DNA of 64,000 nucleotides from Pseudobacter sp. (GCA_017849455.1 JAFIGX010000003.1:62001-126000); one strand, 5' to 3'. Positions 35,484-45,567 are shown, counted from the stretch's first letter. The notes: generated by a model not told the origin, from the letters alone. Made by a program: numbers and translations.

Positions 35484-38400
35484 TTATAATGAAAAATTCA
35501 CACCCAGCAGGAAGCTCCTGGCAGAAGGGTATGGTACATATTCAATACCCACGGAAGGAACCCCGTTCACCTGTTTGTCCGTATTGACTTCCGGGTCAAA
35601 TCCTCTGAAACTGGTGATCACAAAAAGATTCTGACCTGTGAGGTACACATTGGCATTTTTGATGACCTTGCCCAGATTGCCTACACTATAACTGAGGGTG
35701 GCATTGGCCAGCCGCAGGTAATCTCCTTTTTCAATGAACCGGGAAGAAGGAGCTACCGGGTTCGCCAGGTTCTCGAGCACTGGCCCACCTATCAGGAATT
35801 TGGCAACGTTACGGCGTGATGGAGAAAGGTTGCTGACGGGCAGCACCGAATTGGCTGTGTTATTGTAAATATCCTGTCCGAAAGCCCCGTTGAGGTTGGC
35901 TTCAAAACCAAACTTCTTATATCCCACACGGGTGGAAATGCCCAGTAAGGTCTTTGGATTGGGATTGCCTACATAATAGTTGGTATTACCATTGTCGGTG
36001 TAAAGGGAGAAACCGTTCTTATCGAGCCCTTCGAAACGCCTTGTATAAAATACATTCACAGGCTGGTCATTGGCGATCGCTTGTGCGTAGGCGTTAGACA
36101 TGCCCTGTCCGTGCAACTGGCCGGTGATGATCCGACTTTTCAGGCCGCTCACTTTATTTTTCAGGAAGGTGGCATTCACACCCAAATCCCAGGTGAGATC
36201 ATTTTGGCGGATGATGCCGACATTGACCGCTGCTTCAACGCCCGAGTTCACGACCTTACCTTCGAGATTGGTCCAGGAGGCGGGGTTTTCAGTAGGCCCG
36301 GGTACCGGTGCATAGGCATTGAAGATAAGGTCCTTGGTAGTCCTGTGGAAATAATCGACCGTAGCAGTGACCCTATCATTCCACAGACCGGCATCGATAC
36401 CCACATTGGTTTGAATATCGGTCTGCCATTTCAGATCGGGGTTGCCATAGTTGAGGCGAACAAAGGAACCAGGACCATTGGAGCTGTATCTTCCGATAGC
36501 TGCGCCGGATGGGAATTCCTGGTTACCTGTTTGTCCCCATCCCACACGTACTTTCAGGTTATTGACCAGTCCGCCCTTGGCCCAGAAATTCTCGTTCGCT
36601 ACGTTCCAGGCAACAGCGAAGGACGGGAAATAACCATATTTATTGTTCGAGCCGAACTTATTGGAACCATCGGCCCTGAAAGTGGCGGTGAGCAGGTACC
36701 TGTCGTTATAATTGAGCAGCACCCTGCCAAAGAACGATTGAAGCTCGCTGGTAGGATCTGCCAGGGACCGCAAGGTCCTTGATTCCTGTGATGCATATTG
36801 GAGGTAATCGGTATAATTGAGTGGATAAGTACCGAAATCGCGGGCCGACAATGCCATGCCCTGATAATCGAATTTCATGTATTCGTAACCCACCAGTGCA
36901 TTCAGGTTCAGCATGGAGGTGAGCTTGGTATTGTAGGATAAGGTATAGTTGAGCTGTTGGGTCAGCAGTTCATTGTTGCCATACATGGCGAGACCGCGGC
37001 CTTCCACCTGTTCGTTATTGAGCCAGCGTGCTATCTGTCCTCTCCTGATACCTGTACTGTAATTCACGCTATAGAGCATGCGCAGTTCAAGGTCATTGGT
37101 GAATTTATAATAAGGAGAAACACTGGCGACGATAGTGCTGATCCGTGTAGCATCATCATAAGCTTCGGACATGGCCACCGGGTTGATGATAGTGCTCGAC
37201 CAACTGGGATCTTTGATCCAGATAGAATCATTGGGAAGATACAATGGGTGAGTAGGGTTCCATTGCAGGGCCTGGCCGATGATGCTGCCGGTGAAACCGG
37301 CGTTATTGGTGACAGGCGCAATATTTTCCCTGTTCTGTGAACCGATCAGGTTGAAGTCCAACCCGAGCTTCTTGCTGTCGAGGAACCTGAACCCGCCGTT
37401 GAACATGGCCGAATACCTTCTGAAATCCGATTTGCGGACGATACCCTGCTGATCGACATAGCCCAGTGAAAGCCGGTAGCGCCCATTTTCATTGCCACCG
37501 CCGATCGACACGTTCACATTATTCGATACACCTGTGCGGAGAATGGCGTCCATTGCATCCACGCTACCACCGAAGTCACCATTGGTGAGGTTATACATTT
37601 TCAGGGCATCCCTGTATTCGCTGGCATTGAGGACTTTGATCTGCTTCATGATCTTGCTAAGGCCAACGGAATAATTGACATCGATCCTGGGGGCTCCGGT
37701 AGTGCCTTTACGGGTGGTAATGATGATCACGCCATTGGCGCCTCTTGAACCATAGATGGCTGTGGCCGATGCATCTTTCAATACTTCCATGGAAGCGATA
37801 TCGGCCGGGTTGATGAAATTGAGTGGGTTGGCATCCGGCGTTTGTCCGAAACCGGTATTGATACCGCCTTCGACTTCGTTCGTACTGGCGACCGGACGGG
37901 CAGAACGGCCATCCAGGATGATCCCATCTACCACGAACAAGGGTTGGTTACCCGTACGCACAGAGGCATTACCCCTGATCTTGATGGTGGTGCCGCCACC
38001 GGGTGCACCGCTGTTATTCACTACCTGTACGCCGGCCACTTTACCCTGGATCAACTGATCGGGGGCCGTTTGAATACCTTTATTGAAATCCCTTGCACGA
38101 ACGGAAGCGATAGAGCCTGTGAGGTCTCTTTTGCGGGCAGTGCCGTATCCCACTACCACTACTTCGTTAAGATTGATGTTACTCGCCAGGAGCGCTACAT
38201 CGATAGCGGTTTTCCCGCCGATGTTGACTTCCTGGGTGTTGAACCCGATGGAGGAGATCACAAGGATACTAACGTTGGCGCCCACACTGATACGGAAACT
38301 TCCGTCGGGCCCGGTAGAAGTGCCTTTGGTAGAACCTTTCGGTACTACGGATGCACCTACGACCGGTGAGCCATCTTTTGAATCAGTAACCTTTCCTGTG

Positions 38401-38492
38401 ATAAACCTTTCCTGGGAAAAAATGCTGGCAGCAGATAGGAGGAACGCCAGCAAAAGCAGCAGTCGTGCTTTAAGCAGTCGTTGGATGGTCAT
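35484..38492 (-). CDS. SusC/RagA TonB-dependent transporter (PUL 1)
   Basis: Outer-membrane TonB-linked transporter, about 1002 aa from MTIQRLLKARLL (an upstream TTG in frame at 38516 is less likely). Signal peptide (LLLLAFLLSAASIFSQ), carboxypeptidase-like regulatory domain (ITGKVTDSKDGSPVVGASVV), TonB-box region NEVVVVGYGTARKRDLTGSI, plug domain with VDGIILDGR and the SusC hallmark DASATAIYGSRGANGVIIITT, then the 22-strand barrel ending in FLLGVNFSL. It imports oligosaccharide with SusD. The promoter region carries the TGTGTA-N5-TACACA operator shared with SusC2. Confidence 0.95.
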   Translation of the reverse strand: MTIQRLLKARLLLLLAFLLSAASIFSQERFITGKVTDSKDGSPVVGASVVPKGSTKGTSTGPDGSFRISVGANVSILVISSIGFNTQEVNIGGKTAIDVALLASNINLNEVVVVGYGTARKRDLTGSIASVRARDFNKGIQTAPDQLIQGKVAGVQVVNNSGAPGGGTTIKIRGNASVRTGNQPLFVVDGIILDGRSARPVASTNEVEGGINTGFGQTPDANPLNFINPADIASMEVLKDASATAIYGSRGANGVIIITTRKGTTGAPRIDVNYSVGLSKIMKQIKVLNASEYRDALKMYNLTNGDFGGSVDAMDAILRTGVSNNVNVSIGGGNENGRYRLSLGYVDQQGIVRKSDFRRYSAMFNGGFRFLDSKKLGLDFNLIGSQNRENIAPVTNNAGFTGSIIGQALQWNPTHPLYLPNDSIWIKDPSWSSTIINPVAMSEAYDDATRISTIVASVSPYYKFTNDLELRMLYSVNYSTGIRRGQIARWLNNEQVEGRGLAMYGNNELLTQQLNYTLSYNTKLTSMLNLNALVGYEYMKFDYQGMALSARDFGTYPLNYTDYLQYASQESRTLRSLADPTSELQSFFGRVLLNYNDRYLLTATFRADGSNKFGSNNKYGYFPSFAVAWNVANENFWAKGGLVNNLKVRVGWGQTGNQEFPSGAAIGRYSSNGPGSFVRLNYGNPDLKWQTDIQTNVGIDAGLWNDRVTATVDYFHRTTKDLIFNAYAPVPGPTENPASWTNLEGKVVNSGVEAAVNVGIIRQNDLTWDLGVNATFLKNKVSGLKSRIITGQLHGQGMSNAYAQAIANDQPVNVFYTRRFEGLDKNGFSLYTDNGNTNYYVGNPNPKTLLGISTRVGYKKFGFEANLNGAFGQDIYNNTANSVLPVSNLSPSRRNVAKFLIGGPVLENLANPVAPSSRFIEKGDYLRLANATLSYSVGNLGKVIKNANVYLTGQNLFVITSFRGFDPEVNTDKQVNGVPSVGIEYVPYPSARSFLLGVNFSL

Positions 38493-38764
38493 AGAATGGT
38501 TATAATTGGTTATCAAATGTTTGCTAGAACAAAAATGTGTAACCTATACACAATCTAAGCTATTTTGGTGCTCTTTCCAAATAATAATTTGGCGCAAAGC
38601 CCGTCCATGGGACATTCCATAAGTTTACCAGGACCAGTACATTCTTCAAAATTGGGGTAAGTGTGCTCCAATAAAGCCTTGTCGAGAGGGCGGATTCCGC
38701 ATTCTACGGAGAGGGGCTAAATAATAAGACAACAGGGGCCATAAAAAGCTGCGGGGAAAGCAAA
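38493..38764. other. SusC1 upstream region
   Basis: 272 bp between SusC1 (start) and the Nudix regulator gene (stop), both on the minus strand. It contains the shared operator at 38534-38553 and an imperfect CTCCG-N7-CGGAAT hairpin at about 38685-38715 that may terminate the regulator transcript. No canonical -7 box is found upstream of SusC1; the nearest is CATTTTTG on the minus strand (38537-38530). Confidence 0.45.
38534..38553 (-). promoter_or_regulatory. Shared PUL operator, SusC1 copy
   Basis: AATGTGTA-ACCTA-TACACAA, an inverted repeat TGTGTA-N5-TACACA, centred about 52 bp upstream of the SusC1 ATG. 17 of 20 bases are identical to the copy upstream of SusC2 at 50089-50108. Likely target of the Nudix-type regulator encoded nearby (inference). 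Confidence 0.6.
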
Positions 38765-39484
38765 TTAGCTGACAGCCATTTTTTTCGTCGCTTTTCCGCT
38801 GGAGAACCTGGAGGTATCGAAGCGATATAATTTACCGGGGCGATGGGGCACATCCTGCTCCAGCTCATTCACATCCACCAGCCATCCCATCAGGAAGAAC
38901 TTCTTACGGAAATTCCTCCTGTCCATTTTTACGCCGAGGATCGCTTCATAGAGACTTTGCAATTCGCGCAGCGAAAATTTTTCCGGCAGGAGATTGAATA
39001 CGATAGGGTGTTCTTCGATCTTCGATTGCAATTGTTTGAGGCAGGTATCGAGGATTGGCTTGTGATCGAAGGCGAGAGTAGTGATCTCCTGGATCGGATG
39101 CCAGTGCAGCTCATTGTGCTGCAGTTTCAACTGGTGGTCCTTGATATTGATCAGGGAATAATAAGCGGTGGTAATGACCCTGCCGGCCGGGTGGCGGTCC
39201 ACATCCCCGAAAGTATAGACCTGTTCGAGATAAACATCGTCTAGTCCTGTGCGGTCTTTCAGCACCCGGTAAGAGGCATTGTCGAGGTTCTCATCAGGCC
39301 GTACCAGGTCGCCCAACAGCGACCATTGATCATTGAATTCTTCCAGGTCCGATTTTATCAGCAGCACTTTCAGCTCATTGTTATCAAAACCAAAGATCAC
39401 ACAGTCTACAGAAAGGGCGATCTGGAAATACTCCCTGTTCTCTGACCTTAATTGCTGAATAGTTTTCTGTAAAGCGGTTCCCAT
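38765..39484 (-). CDS. Nudix-type transcriptional regulator (NrtR-like)
   Basis: 239-aa protein of the NrtR/AraR-type group: an N-terminal Nudix fold (about 20-150; VDCVIFGFDNNELKVLLIK, WSLLGDLVRPDENLDNASYR) and a C-terminal winged helix (about 160-225; FSLRELQSLYEAILGVKMDR, NFRKKFFLMGWLVD, HRPGKLYRFD). The Nudix box GX5EX7REUXEEXGU is degenerate: the first Glu is Asp, RE is YR and EE is DR. The domain probably senses a sugar or nucleotide ligand and does not hydrolyse it. It closes the SusC2 operon (30 bp after the amylase) and lies just upstream of SusC1, so it is placed to control both. Confidence 0.85.
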   Translation of the reverse strand: MGTALQKTIQQLRSENREYFQIALSVDCVIFGFDNNELKVLLIKSDLEEFNDQWSLLGDLVRPDENLDNASYRVLKDRTGLDDVYLEQVYTFGDVDRHPAGRVITTAYYSLINIKDHQLKLQHNELHWHPIQEITTLAFDHKPILDTCLKQLQSKIEEHPIVFNLLPEKFSLRELQSLYEAILGVKMDRRNFRKKFFLMGWLVDVNELEQDVPHRPGKLYRFDTSRFSSGKATKKMAVS

Positions 39485-39514
39485 TGTATCAAGGTTATTA
39501 TTGTGTTAGGTTAA

Positions 39515-42433
39515 TTACCGGTCGATGATCAATTTCTGCACGGCCTGTTTTTCGCCACTGCGAAGCTGCAACAGGTAAATCCCTTTCGGCATACTGTCCC
39601 AATCGATACCTGTGCCCTGCAAAGGCAGGCGATGAATGCCTTTACTGCTGGCGCCTGTATACAGGTCTGCCATCCTCTGCCCTTGAATGTTCAGTAAAGA
39701 TAGAGCGATCGTGCCATTTGCCGGCAGCTCAAATTCAATAGTGCCGGCTTTTCTGACAGGGTTGGGGTAAATGGCCAACCTAAAATTCCTGTTAATAGTA
39801 GAAAGGTCTGTGACCGGTGTTGGGTTGTTGACGATGTTCCGGTTCACGTATACGCGGTAATCGCCGGGTTGCAAGGTAATACTTTGTACGTTGCCGTTAA
39901 CATTTAATGGCGTACCATTAAAATAATCGTACCAGGTCCCTGTCTGCGGGAAAGTGATGCTGCCGGTAGCAGCGGTCACGTCGAAATTCCCTGCAACTAC
40001 CAGGCTTGAAGTATCTGTGGTCAGTTTCAGCCACTTGAACCCGCCCGATAATTGTTTCTCCACCGTACCTGCTGCAAACGCGGCCTGGTAGAGCGGATGC
40101 TGGCGGAGCTTCAGCATCTTCATAAAGGCATCGTATAATTTTTTTCGCGGTTCCTGCTGCGCATAATCCCAGTAGATGGGTTTGGGATCGGTGCGGCAAT
40201 TATCATTGATAGTGCCATTGGTGCAACGGTTGATCGATTGGTCGTACCCCAGTTCACCAAACTGCCAGATCATTTTCGGGCCTGGTATCGCAAAGGCGAA
40301 AGCGGCTGCCAGCTCATTGCGTTTGAGCGCTGTATTGAGATCTTTCACCGAGTAGCTGCCCGATGAATTACCGTATTGCAGATTCTTGTACATCAGCCTT
40401 TCTTCATCATGGCTTTCCATATACATCACCAGGTTCGGCTGGCTCCATCCTCTCTCCGAATGAATGCCGCCACTGAAGTCGGAACCACCCAGGTAACCCA
40501 TCGTTGCCTCATTGAAAGCATGGTTCATATTCCCCCAGAGCATCATGCCATAGGCCGCGAGCTCCTTTTCTTCCGAATTCTCTGCAAAATGTTCCAGGAT
40601 CACGTAAGCCCCGCCCGATTTGGCTTGCACGGTATCATAGTATCCTTTCCAGATAGTGATCCGGCTGGCATCATATTTACCCCAGTTGTCCACTTCCGGG
40701 CCCGTGTTGCAGGCAGGGGTGGTACAACTGTTATTCTGCGTGAACCCTTTCGAGAGATCGAAGCGAAAACCATCGAGACGGTATTCCTTCAGCCAGTGCT
40801 CCGCTACACGCCCAACGAAATAATGGGTGGCAGCGCTTTCATGGTTCATATCATATCCCACATTGTAAGGATGGCGGGCAATGGCATTGTACCAGGGATT
40901 AGTGGCATCGGGCCGGTTATTGGCCGCATCCCAATATAATTGTACCATGGGGCTCTGGCCGAATGCATGGTTCAGTACCATATCCATGATCACGGCTATG
41001 CCCTGCTTATGACATTCATCGATGAATGCTTTCAGGCCATTCTTCGTTCCATAATATTTATCCGGCGCGAAATAAAAGGATGTATTGTAGCCCCAACTGA
41101 TATTGCCTTCGAATTCATTGAAGGGCATCAGCTCGATGGCATTGATGCCCAGGCGCTTCAGATAGCTTAGGGTATCCTTCAGCGTTACCCAGTCGTGATT
41201 CCCTACAAAATCCCTGACCAACAGTTCATAGACCATCAGGTTGCGTTTATCGGGCCTGGTGAAATTATTCGTTTGCCAGGTATAGGCCGGTTCTGCCGTT
41301 TGCAGTACGCTCACGATGCCGGTAGCCTTGCCGGTGGGATAGGGTTTGAGGTTGGGATAGGTAGCGGCCGTGATATAGGGATCATTTGCCGGGTCGAGTA
41401 CTTTCTGCGTATAGGGATCGGCGATACGAAGGCTATTATCCACAACATACTGGTATCCATACTCCGTACCAGGGGTGAGGCCGGTGAGCCTGATCCAGAA
41501 ACGCTGCCCGTCGGGGGTTTTATTGAGCTGTGAAGCGGCATCGGCCGTCCAGTTGTTGAAATCCCCGATCACCGACACTTTGTTTTTGTTGGGGGCGAAG
41601 AGCACCAGCGTTACGGAACTATTATCCGCATCATAATTGATCCCGTCCCGCACACCGGCCGGCAAGGGCTGTACATTATTGGGGGGCGATACTACAAAAT
41701 TGATGGTATCGGAGATGGTTACTGCCCCCAGTATGGCACGGCCCACGATCTGCTGGTTCCCGGCTGCCGTGATCACCGGTGAAAAAGAAATAGTGGTGGC
41801 GTTGGCAGCAGAGCCCAAGGGCGTTCCGTTGAAAAACAATTGCAGGTTGGCAGACTGGTTCGATATGTATTGCAGATCGATCGTATTGCCCGTTTCCTTA
41901 CTGATAGGATCTGCCACCGGTGTAAATCTCGGCTCGAAGGGCGGCTGCAGGAACTGAGTGGCCAGCGAGTTGTCGTACACCGCGATGTACATATTGCCAT
42001 TATCTACCGAAGTACTGGCAATCCGCTGCACCTGTGAACCTGTCCCGTTCCGGAAGAGGATAGCCACTTTCCGGATGGTCTCTCCGGCAGGCACTCCAAA
42101 AAAAGAACGGATATTGTTGATCGTATATTGATACTTGTTACTGCCCAGGTAGCTGGCTTTGGAGGCCGGGTCCGTGCCCGGCCAGGTGAACTTTACATAT
42201 TTCCAGTCGCCGTTATTGCTGCTGAGATTGGTGATCACGCCTACATGCACGAACACATCGCTGGTATTGGCGTAATTGAACAGTCCCTGGTTGCCTTTGG
42301 AACAATCCACGGTAATGGTAATGCTGCTGTTATCTTGTGGGAAAGCAGGCGATACCGTGAGCAGTTGCGCAGTGGCCGCACCACACAACAGCAGGCAGGG
42401 CATTACGATCGATAAGAAAATTCGGTGCTTCAC
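39515..42433 (-). CDS. GH13 alpha-amylase with T9SS type A tail
   Basis: Secreted glycoside hydrolase family 13 enzyme, 972 aa, acting on starch or maltodextrin. Signal peptide (1-22, ending AATAQ), an N-terminal E-set module (to about 130), a CBM48-like domain (KNKVSVIGDFNNWTADAASQ, about 280-345), and the catalytic barrel with region I DMVLNHAF, nucleophile in GFRFDLSKG (about 556), acid/base in VILEHF (about 612) and stabiliser in MESHDEERL (about 675). The end (YPNPVRKAGTIEFEL to KLIIDR) is a type A sorting domain for the type IX secretion system. Sixth gene of the SusC2 operon. Confidence 0.93.
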   Translation of the reverse strand: MKHRIFLSIVMPCLLLCGAATAQLLTVSPAFPQDNSSITITVDCSKGNQGLFNYANTSDVFVHVGVITNLSSNNGDWKYVKFTWPGTDPASKASYLGSNKYQYTINNIRSFFGVPAGETIRKVAILFRNGTGSQVQRIASTSVDNGNMYIAVYDNSLATQFLQPPFEPRFTPVADPISKETGNTIDLQYISNQSANLQLFFNGTPLGSAANATTISFSPVITAAGNQQIVGRAILGAVTISDTINFVVSPPNNVQPLPAGVRDGINYDADNSSVTLVLFAPNKNKVSVIGDFNNWTADAASQLNKTPDGQRFWIRLTGLTPGTEYGYQYVVDNSLRIADPYTQKVLDPANDPYITAATYPNLKPYPTGKATGIVSVLQTAEPAYTWQTNNFTRPDKRNLMVYELLVRDFVGNHDWVTLKDTLSYLKRLGINAIELMPFNEFEGNISWGYNTSFYFAPDKYYGTKNGLKAFIDECHKQGIAVIMDMVLNHAFGQSPMVQLYWDAANNRPDATNPWYNAIARHPYNVGYDMNHESAATHYFVGRVAEHWLKEYRLDGFRFDLSKGFTQNNSCTTPACNTGPEVDNWGKYDASRITIWKGYYDTVQAKSGGAYVILEHFAENSEEKELAAYGMMLWGNMNHAFNEATMGYLGGSDFSGGIHSERGWSQPNLVMYMESHDEERLMYKNLQYGNSSGSYSVKDLNTALKRNELAAAFAFAIPGPKMIWQFGELGYDQSINRCTNGTINDNCRTDPKPIYWDYAQQEPRKKLYDAFMKMLKLRQHPLYQAAFAAGTVEKQLSGGFKWLKLTTDTSSLVVAGNFDVTAATGSITFPQTGTWYDYFNGTPLNVNGNVQSITLQPGDYRVYVNRNIVNNPTPVTDLSTINRNFRLAIYPNPVRKAGTIEFELPANGTIALSLLNIQGQRMADLYTGASSKGIHRLPLQGTGIDWDSMPKGIYLLQLRSGEKQAVQKLIIDR

Positions 42434-42438
42434 TTTTG

Positions 42439-44244
42439 TTAATAGGCTTTATAGGTACGTTTGTATTCGTCGATCTCCACGGTGTAAGTTCCTGTTGTTG
42501 CTACCTGGATATTACCGCCGCCTTCTTTGATGCCACTACCGGCAAAAGGATTGGTAGTATTATCGGTACCTCCGTAGTTGTAATCCCATGATCCCTTCTT
42601 CAGCAGGAATTTGAATTCCTTGCCGCCGGTGAGCGGTACATTGGTAGCGCGCCAGAGGCCATTGCCCTGGTAGGTAAGCGCAGGCAGGCTGGCACTGTTA
42701 TTATCCCAGCCACCGGCCGTGGCATCACCGATAAGGTACATGGTGCCGGGCAGCAAAGTGTATTTCACCTGTTGTGTATTGGTGCCATCCCAGATCGCTC
42801 TCGTATAAGGAGTACTGTTAGCGAGCAGATTGGCGCCATTGCCATCATCGTCGAGCAGGCCGTCGGCGCTTCCTTTGCCCCACCATCTTGCCCTGTCGGG
42901 GGTGCTGTTATTCCATTCGGTGCCATCATGGAATTTGAATTCATCGGTACCGCTCGAAGGAGCAATGATGAGGAATTTATTGGCGGCGAGATAAACACCC
43001 TGGATGGGCGATCCGGCCGTCCAGCCCTGCATATTGCCCACTACGCCTACCTGTTTGGATTGGATATAGGCCATATTGTTGCCCACATCGATCGTAAGGC
43101 GATAGATCCCATCGGCAGTGATGCTGAAATTACCTCCCTGGTTATAACCTGTAGTGTATGCACCGTTCGCTCCGCCTCCTGCAGCGCCATATCCTGAGCC
43201 CCAGTCGCCCTTGGTCTTGAAGAATTTGAACTCATCTCCGGCCTTCAATTTGAGGTAGGCATAAAAGACCTTCGAATAACGATCGGGTTTTTTATCAGCG
43301 ATGATGGGCATGGGGTTGTTGATATCCCATCCGGTGATATTGCCTACAATAAAGAATTGCACTTCTCTTAGAATATACAGGCTGTTGTTATAGGCCGATT
43401 GCTGTTGCCAGTTGCCCGATGAGGCCATTACCGTCCATTGGAGTTTCACCACTTTCGACAGATCGGTGAAATTATATTTTACCAATGAATCACTGAACTG
43501 CTTGTACGAAATGTCCAGTGCGGAATCAGAGCCGCTGTTATTGGAGGTGACGGTGAACAGCGGTTTTGAAAAATCGGGCGGGATGAGGTTATTGTTGGCA
43601 TCCCTCTTTTCTTCCGTGAAATACACTTTATATTTCACTGCAGGCCCGCCGGAAGCGGGCTTCGACTGCTGCCAACTGAAATGGAGCATATCTGTTGTGG
43701 AAGTGGGATTGATGGTGGTGGTCGTAGTGGAATTGACCGGGCCATACAGAATGAACGGAGAAGCCCCATCCCCAAATCTTTTGATGAGTATCTGAAAAAT
43801 GTCTTGCGATATGATCTGTGTTTCGCCGTTCGAAGCTTCCACGCTCCAGTTCAGGTCGGCGGTAGCTCCGGCCCCGATACCTTTGGACGACAGCAACTGA
43901 TCGAGCTGCTGGTAGGTGACGGTGAGCGTGGTGGACTTGCCTCCATCATCGGAAGGCAATTCATATTTGTATTCTTTGATCTCCTGGCCGCGGGCCACAG
44001 CGATCCACTTGTACGTAATGGGTTTATCGACGCCCGGTTTGGCGGCTGTCCAGCTCATCTGTATTTTCTCTGCCGGTGTGGCGGAATTGAGTACGAAGCT
44101 GGTGGAAGTAGCCGGCGATTGCAGGCGGAATTTGCCTCCTTCGATGCCCTCTCCGGTTGAGTTACGGTCGAAATCGGTTTTCTGGCAACCGGCGGCGATG
44201 ATCATCAAAACCATCAGCCGGGATAAAAACTGTATTGATCTCAT
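42439..44244 (-). CDS. SusE/SusF-like starch-binding lipoprotein
   Basis: 601-aa lipoprotein (lipobox MIIAAGCQK). Two SusE-type Ig-like domains (about 40-290; SWTAAKPGVDKPITYKWIAV, FSWQQSKPASGGPAVKYKVY) precede three consecutive carbohydrate-binding modules of the SusE/F kind: FFIVGNITGWDINNPMPI, VGVVGNMQGWTAGSPIQGVY and MYLIGDATAGGWDNNSASLP, each followed by a GDEFKF/EFKFL strand. It binds starch at the cell surface next to SusD and the amylase. 5 bp separate its stop from the amylase ATG. Confidence 0.88.
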   Translation of the reverse strand: MRSIQFLSRLMVLMIIAAGCQKTDFDRNSTGEGIEGGKFRLQSPATSTSFVLNSATPAEKIQMSWTAAKPGVDKPITYKWIAVARGQEIKEYKYELPSDDGGKSTTLTVTYQQLDQLLSSKGIGAGATADLNWSVEASNGETQIISQDIFQILIKRFGDGASPFILYGPVNSTTTTTINPTSTTDMLHFSWQQSKPASGGPAVKYKVYFTEEKRDANNNLIPPDFSKPLFTVTSNNSGSDSALDISYKQFSDSLVKYNFTDLSKVVKLQWTVMASSGNWQQQSAYNNSLYILREVQFFIVGNITGWDINNPMPIIADKKPDRYSKVFYAYLKLKAGDEFKFFKTKGDWGSGYGAAGGGANGAYTTGYNQGGNFSITADGIYRLTIDVGNNMAYIQSKQVGVVGNMQGWTAGSPIQGVYLAANKFLIIAPSSGTDEFKFHDGTEWNNSTPDRARWWGKGSADGLLDDDGNGANLLANSTPYTRAIWDGTNTQQVKYTLLPGTMYLIGDATAGGWDNNSASLPALTYQGNGLWRATNVPLTGGKEFKFLLKKGSWDYNYGGTDNTTNPFAGSGIKEGGGNIQVATTGTYTVEIDEYKRTYKAY

Positions 44245-44271
44245 TGTTATCGGTTGTGGTGGTGAAGGGCT

Positions 44272-45063
44272 TTATTTTAATGCATCGATGGTTTTTTCAT
44301 TGGTGGTCCCCGTTACCGGCACCGGCTTTCCATTCGCATCAACTCCTGTTCCATCGAAATGCCAGGTGAAACGCTTCACCGTTGTATTGTTGGGAATGGT
44401 CCAGGCAAAATTAGGGATGAAGGAATAGGACCAGACCTTGTTCCCTTCCGATAGGAGGTTCCAGGTCTTTGGCTGTCCGATCACAGCATCCGATTGATCG
44501 TATAAGGTTACGGTCACAGTTTTCGGTGTCATTCGCTGTTCATCGGAATTGGTGGCCAGGTCCTGGTGGAAATAGAGGTTTATCATATCACTGACGCCCA
44601 CTTTGCCGGGGAATACGCGGTAAGCTGATGGAATGAAGACGATGGGATCGAATGGGAATTTGGGAGAATCGGCTGTTTTCTTGCTTCCGTTCTTTGTTTT
44701 GATCAGGAACTGGAAATGTTTGAGCTTACCCGGATCGAGGCCATACATGCTGGTGCCGGTGAAGGAAAATTCAAAGATATTGCCCGTCTTTTGAGTCATC
44801 TTAGCAATTGCCGGCGCACTGTTCCAGTCGGTATTGGTAATGCCGTCCTTACCGGGATAATTGGCAGGATCGGCCTCTTTATTGCACCAGGTCCAGATAT
44901 ACAGCTCTGATTCTCCCGCTACATCGGAGCCGCTTACATCGATAGTGAAGGTTACATTGTCTTCCGCCGTAAAAACAGCAGGTTTGAAAGTGATCGTATT
45001 GAATTGGGCCTTTGCGAGAGCAGTCATCAGCAGGCATCCGGCCATTAAGAATATTTTTCGCAT
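44272..45063 (-). CDS. Secreted E-set protein of the starch PUL
   Basis: 263 aa with a cleavable signal peptide (MRKIFLMAGCLLMTALAKAQ). The N-terminal half (FNTITFKPAVFTAEDNVTFT, LYIWTWCNKEADPANYPGK) resembles the N-terminal E-set module of the amylase two genes downstream, so it looks like a free-standing version of that module. The second half contains VFPGKVGVSDMINLYFHQDL. No catalytic residues are visible. A role in starch binding or in presenting the polymer is inferred from context only. Confidence 0.6.
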   Translation of the reverse strand: MRKIFLMAGCLLMTALAKAQFNTITFKPAVFTAEDNVTFTIDVSGSDVAGESELYIWTWCNKEADPANYPGKDGITNTDWNSAPAIAKMTQKTGNIFEFSFTGTSMYGLDPGKLKHFQFLIKTKNGSKKTADSPKFPFDPIVFIPSAYRVFPGKVGVSDMINLYFHQDLATNSDEQRMTPKTVTVTLYDQSDAVIGQPKTWNLLSEGNKVWSYSFIPNFAWTIPNNTTVKRFTWHFDGTGVDANGKPVPVTGTTNEKTIDALK

Positions 45064-45075
45064 AGCAGTGATCGT

Positions 45076-45567
45076 TTAAATCTTTTTGAAATAGTAATCG
45101 TACCGCAACAGGTCTTTGCCATCCAGCCGTTTGGTCACCCGGAGCTGTAACTGGCCATTGCCCAGGTTGCTGTAAGTGGCGAGGTCCAGTTTCACCGTAT
45201 CAAGGTTGTTGATCAGCGTAACCAGTTTGGGCGTCTGGGCATTGTCGACCTTCCAACTGCCCGATGGCAGATTGATGATCTTCGGTGATCCGCCTGGTGT
45301 GGTGGTGAATGCGGCCGGACTGCCATTATTCAACGTGAAAGCGACTTTGAATTCGGTGAATGGCGCTTTACTGGTAATATCTATTTCTTTGTAGGGAAAT
45401 CCGTATTTGATGGCGTTCAGGTCTGCCTGCACCACTTTCTGCAACTGCCAGTTGCCTTCCATCGATTTCAGTTTATCGAATGGCTGGCCGATATCATGGA
45501 TTGTTTCCGGTTTGCACGCGAAGAGCGCGGTGGCCAGGATGATGAAAAGGAAAAAATATTTTTGCAT
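45076..45567 (-). CDS. Lipocalin-like lipoprotein (DUF5004-type)
   Basis: 163-aa lipoprotein from MQKYFFLFIILATALFACKP; a longer in-frame start at 45678 would overlap SusD and lacks a signal peptide. After the lipobox come SMEGNWQLQKVVQADLNAI, GSWKVDNAQTPKLVTLINN and a final RLDGKDLLRYDYYFKKI, a pattern of single-domain beta-barrel lipoproteins often placed after SusD in Bacteroidota PULs. I think it is DUF5004-like, but the assignment is from memory. Function unknown. Confidence 0.55.
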   Translation of the reverse strand: MQKYFFLFIILATALFACKPETIHDIGQPFDKLKSMEGNWQLQKVVQADLNAIKYGFPYKEIDITSKAPFTEFKVAFTLNNGSPAAFTTTPGGSPKIINLPSGSWKVDNAQTPKLVTLINNLDTVKLDLATYSNLGNGQLQLRVTKRLDGKDLLRYDYYFKKI

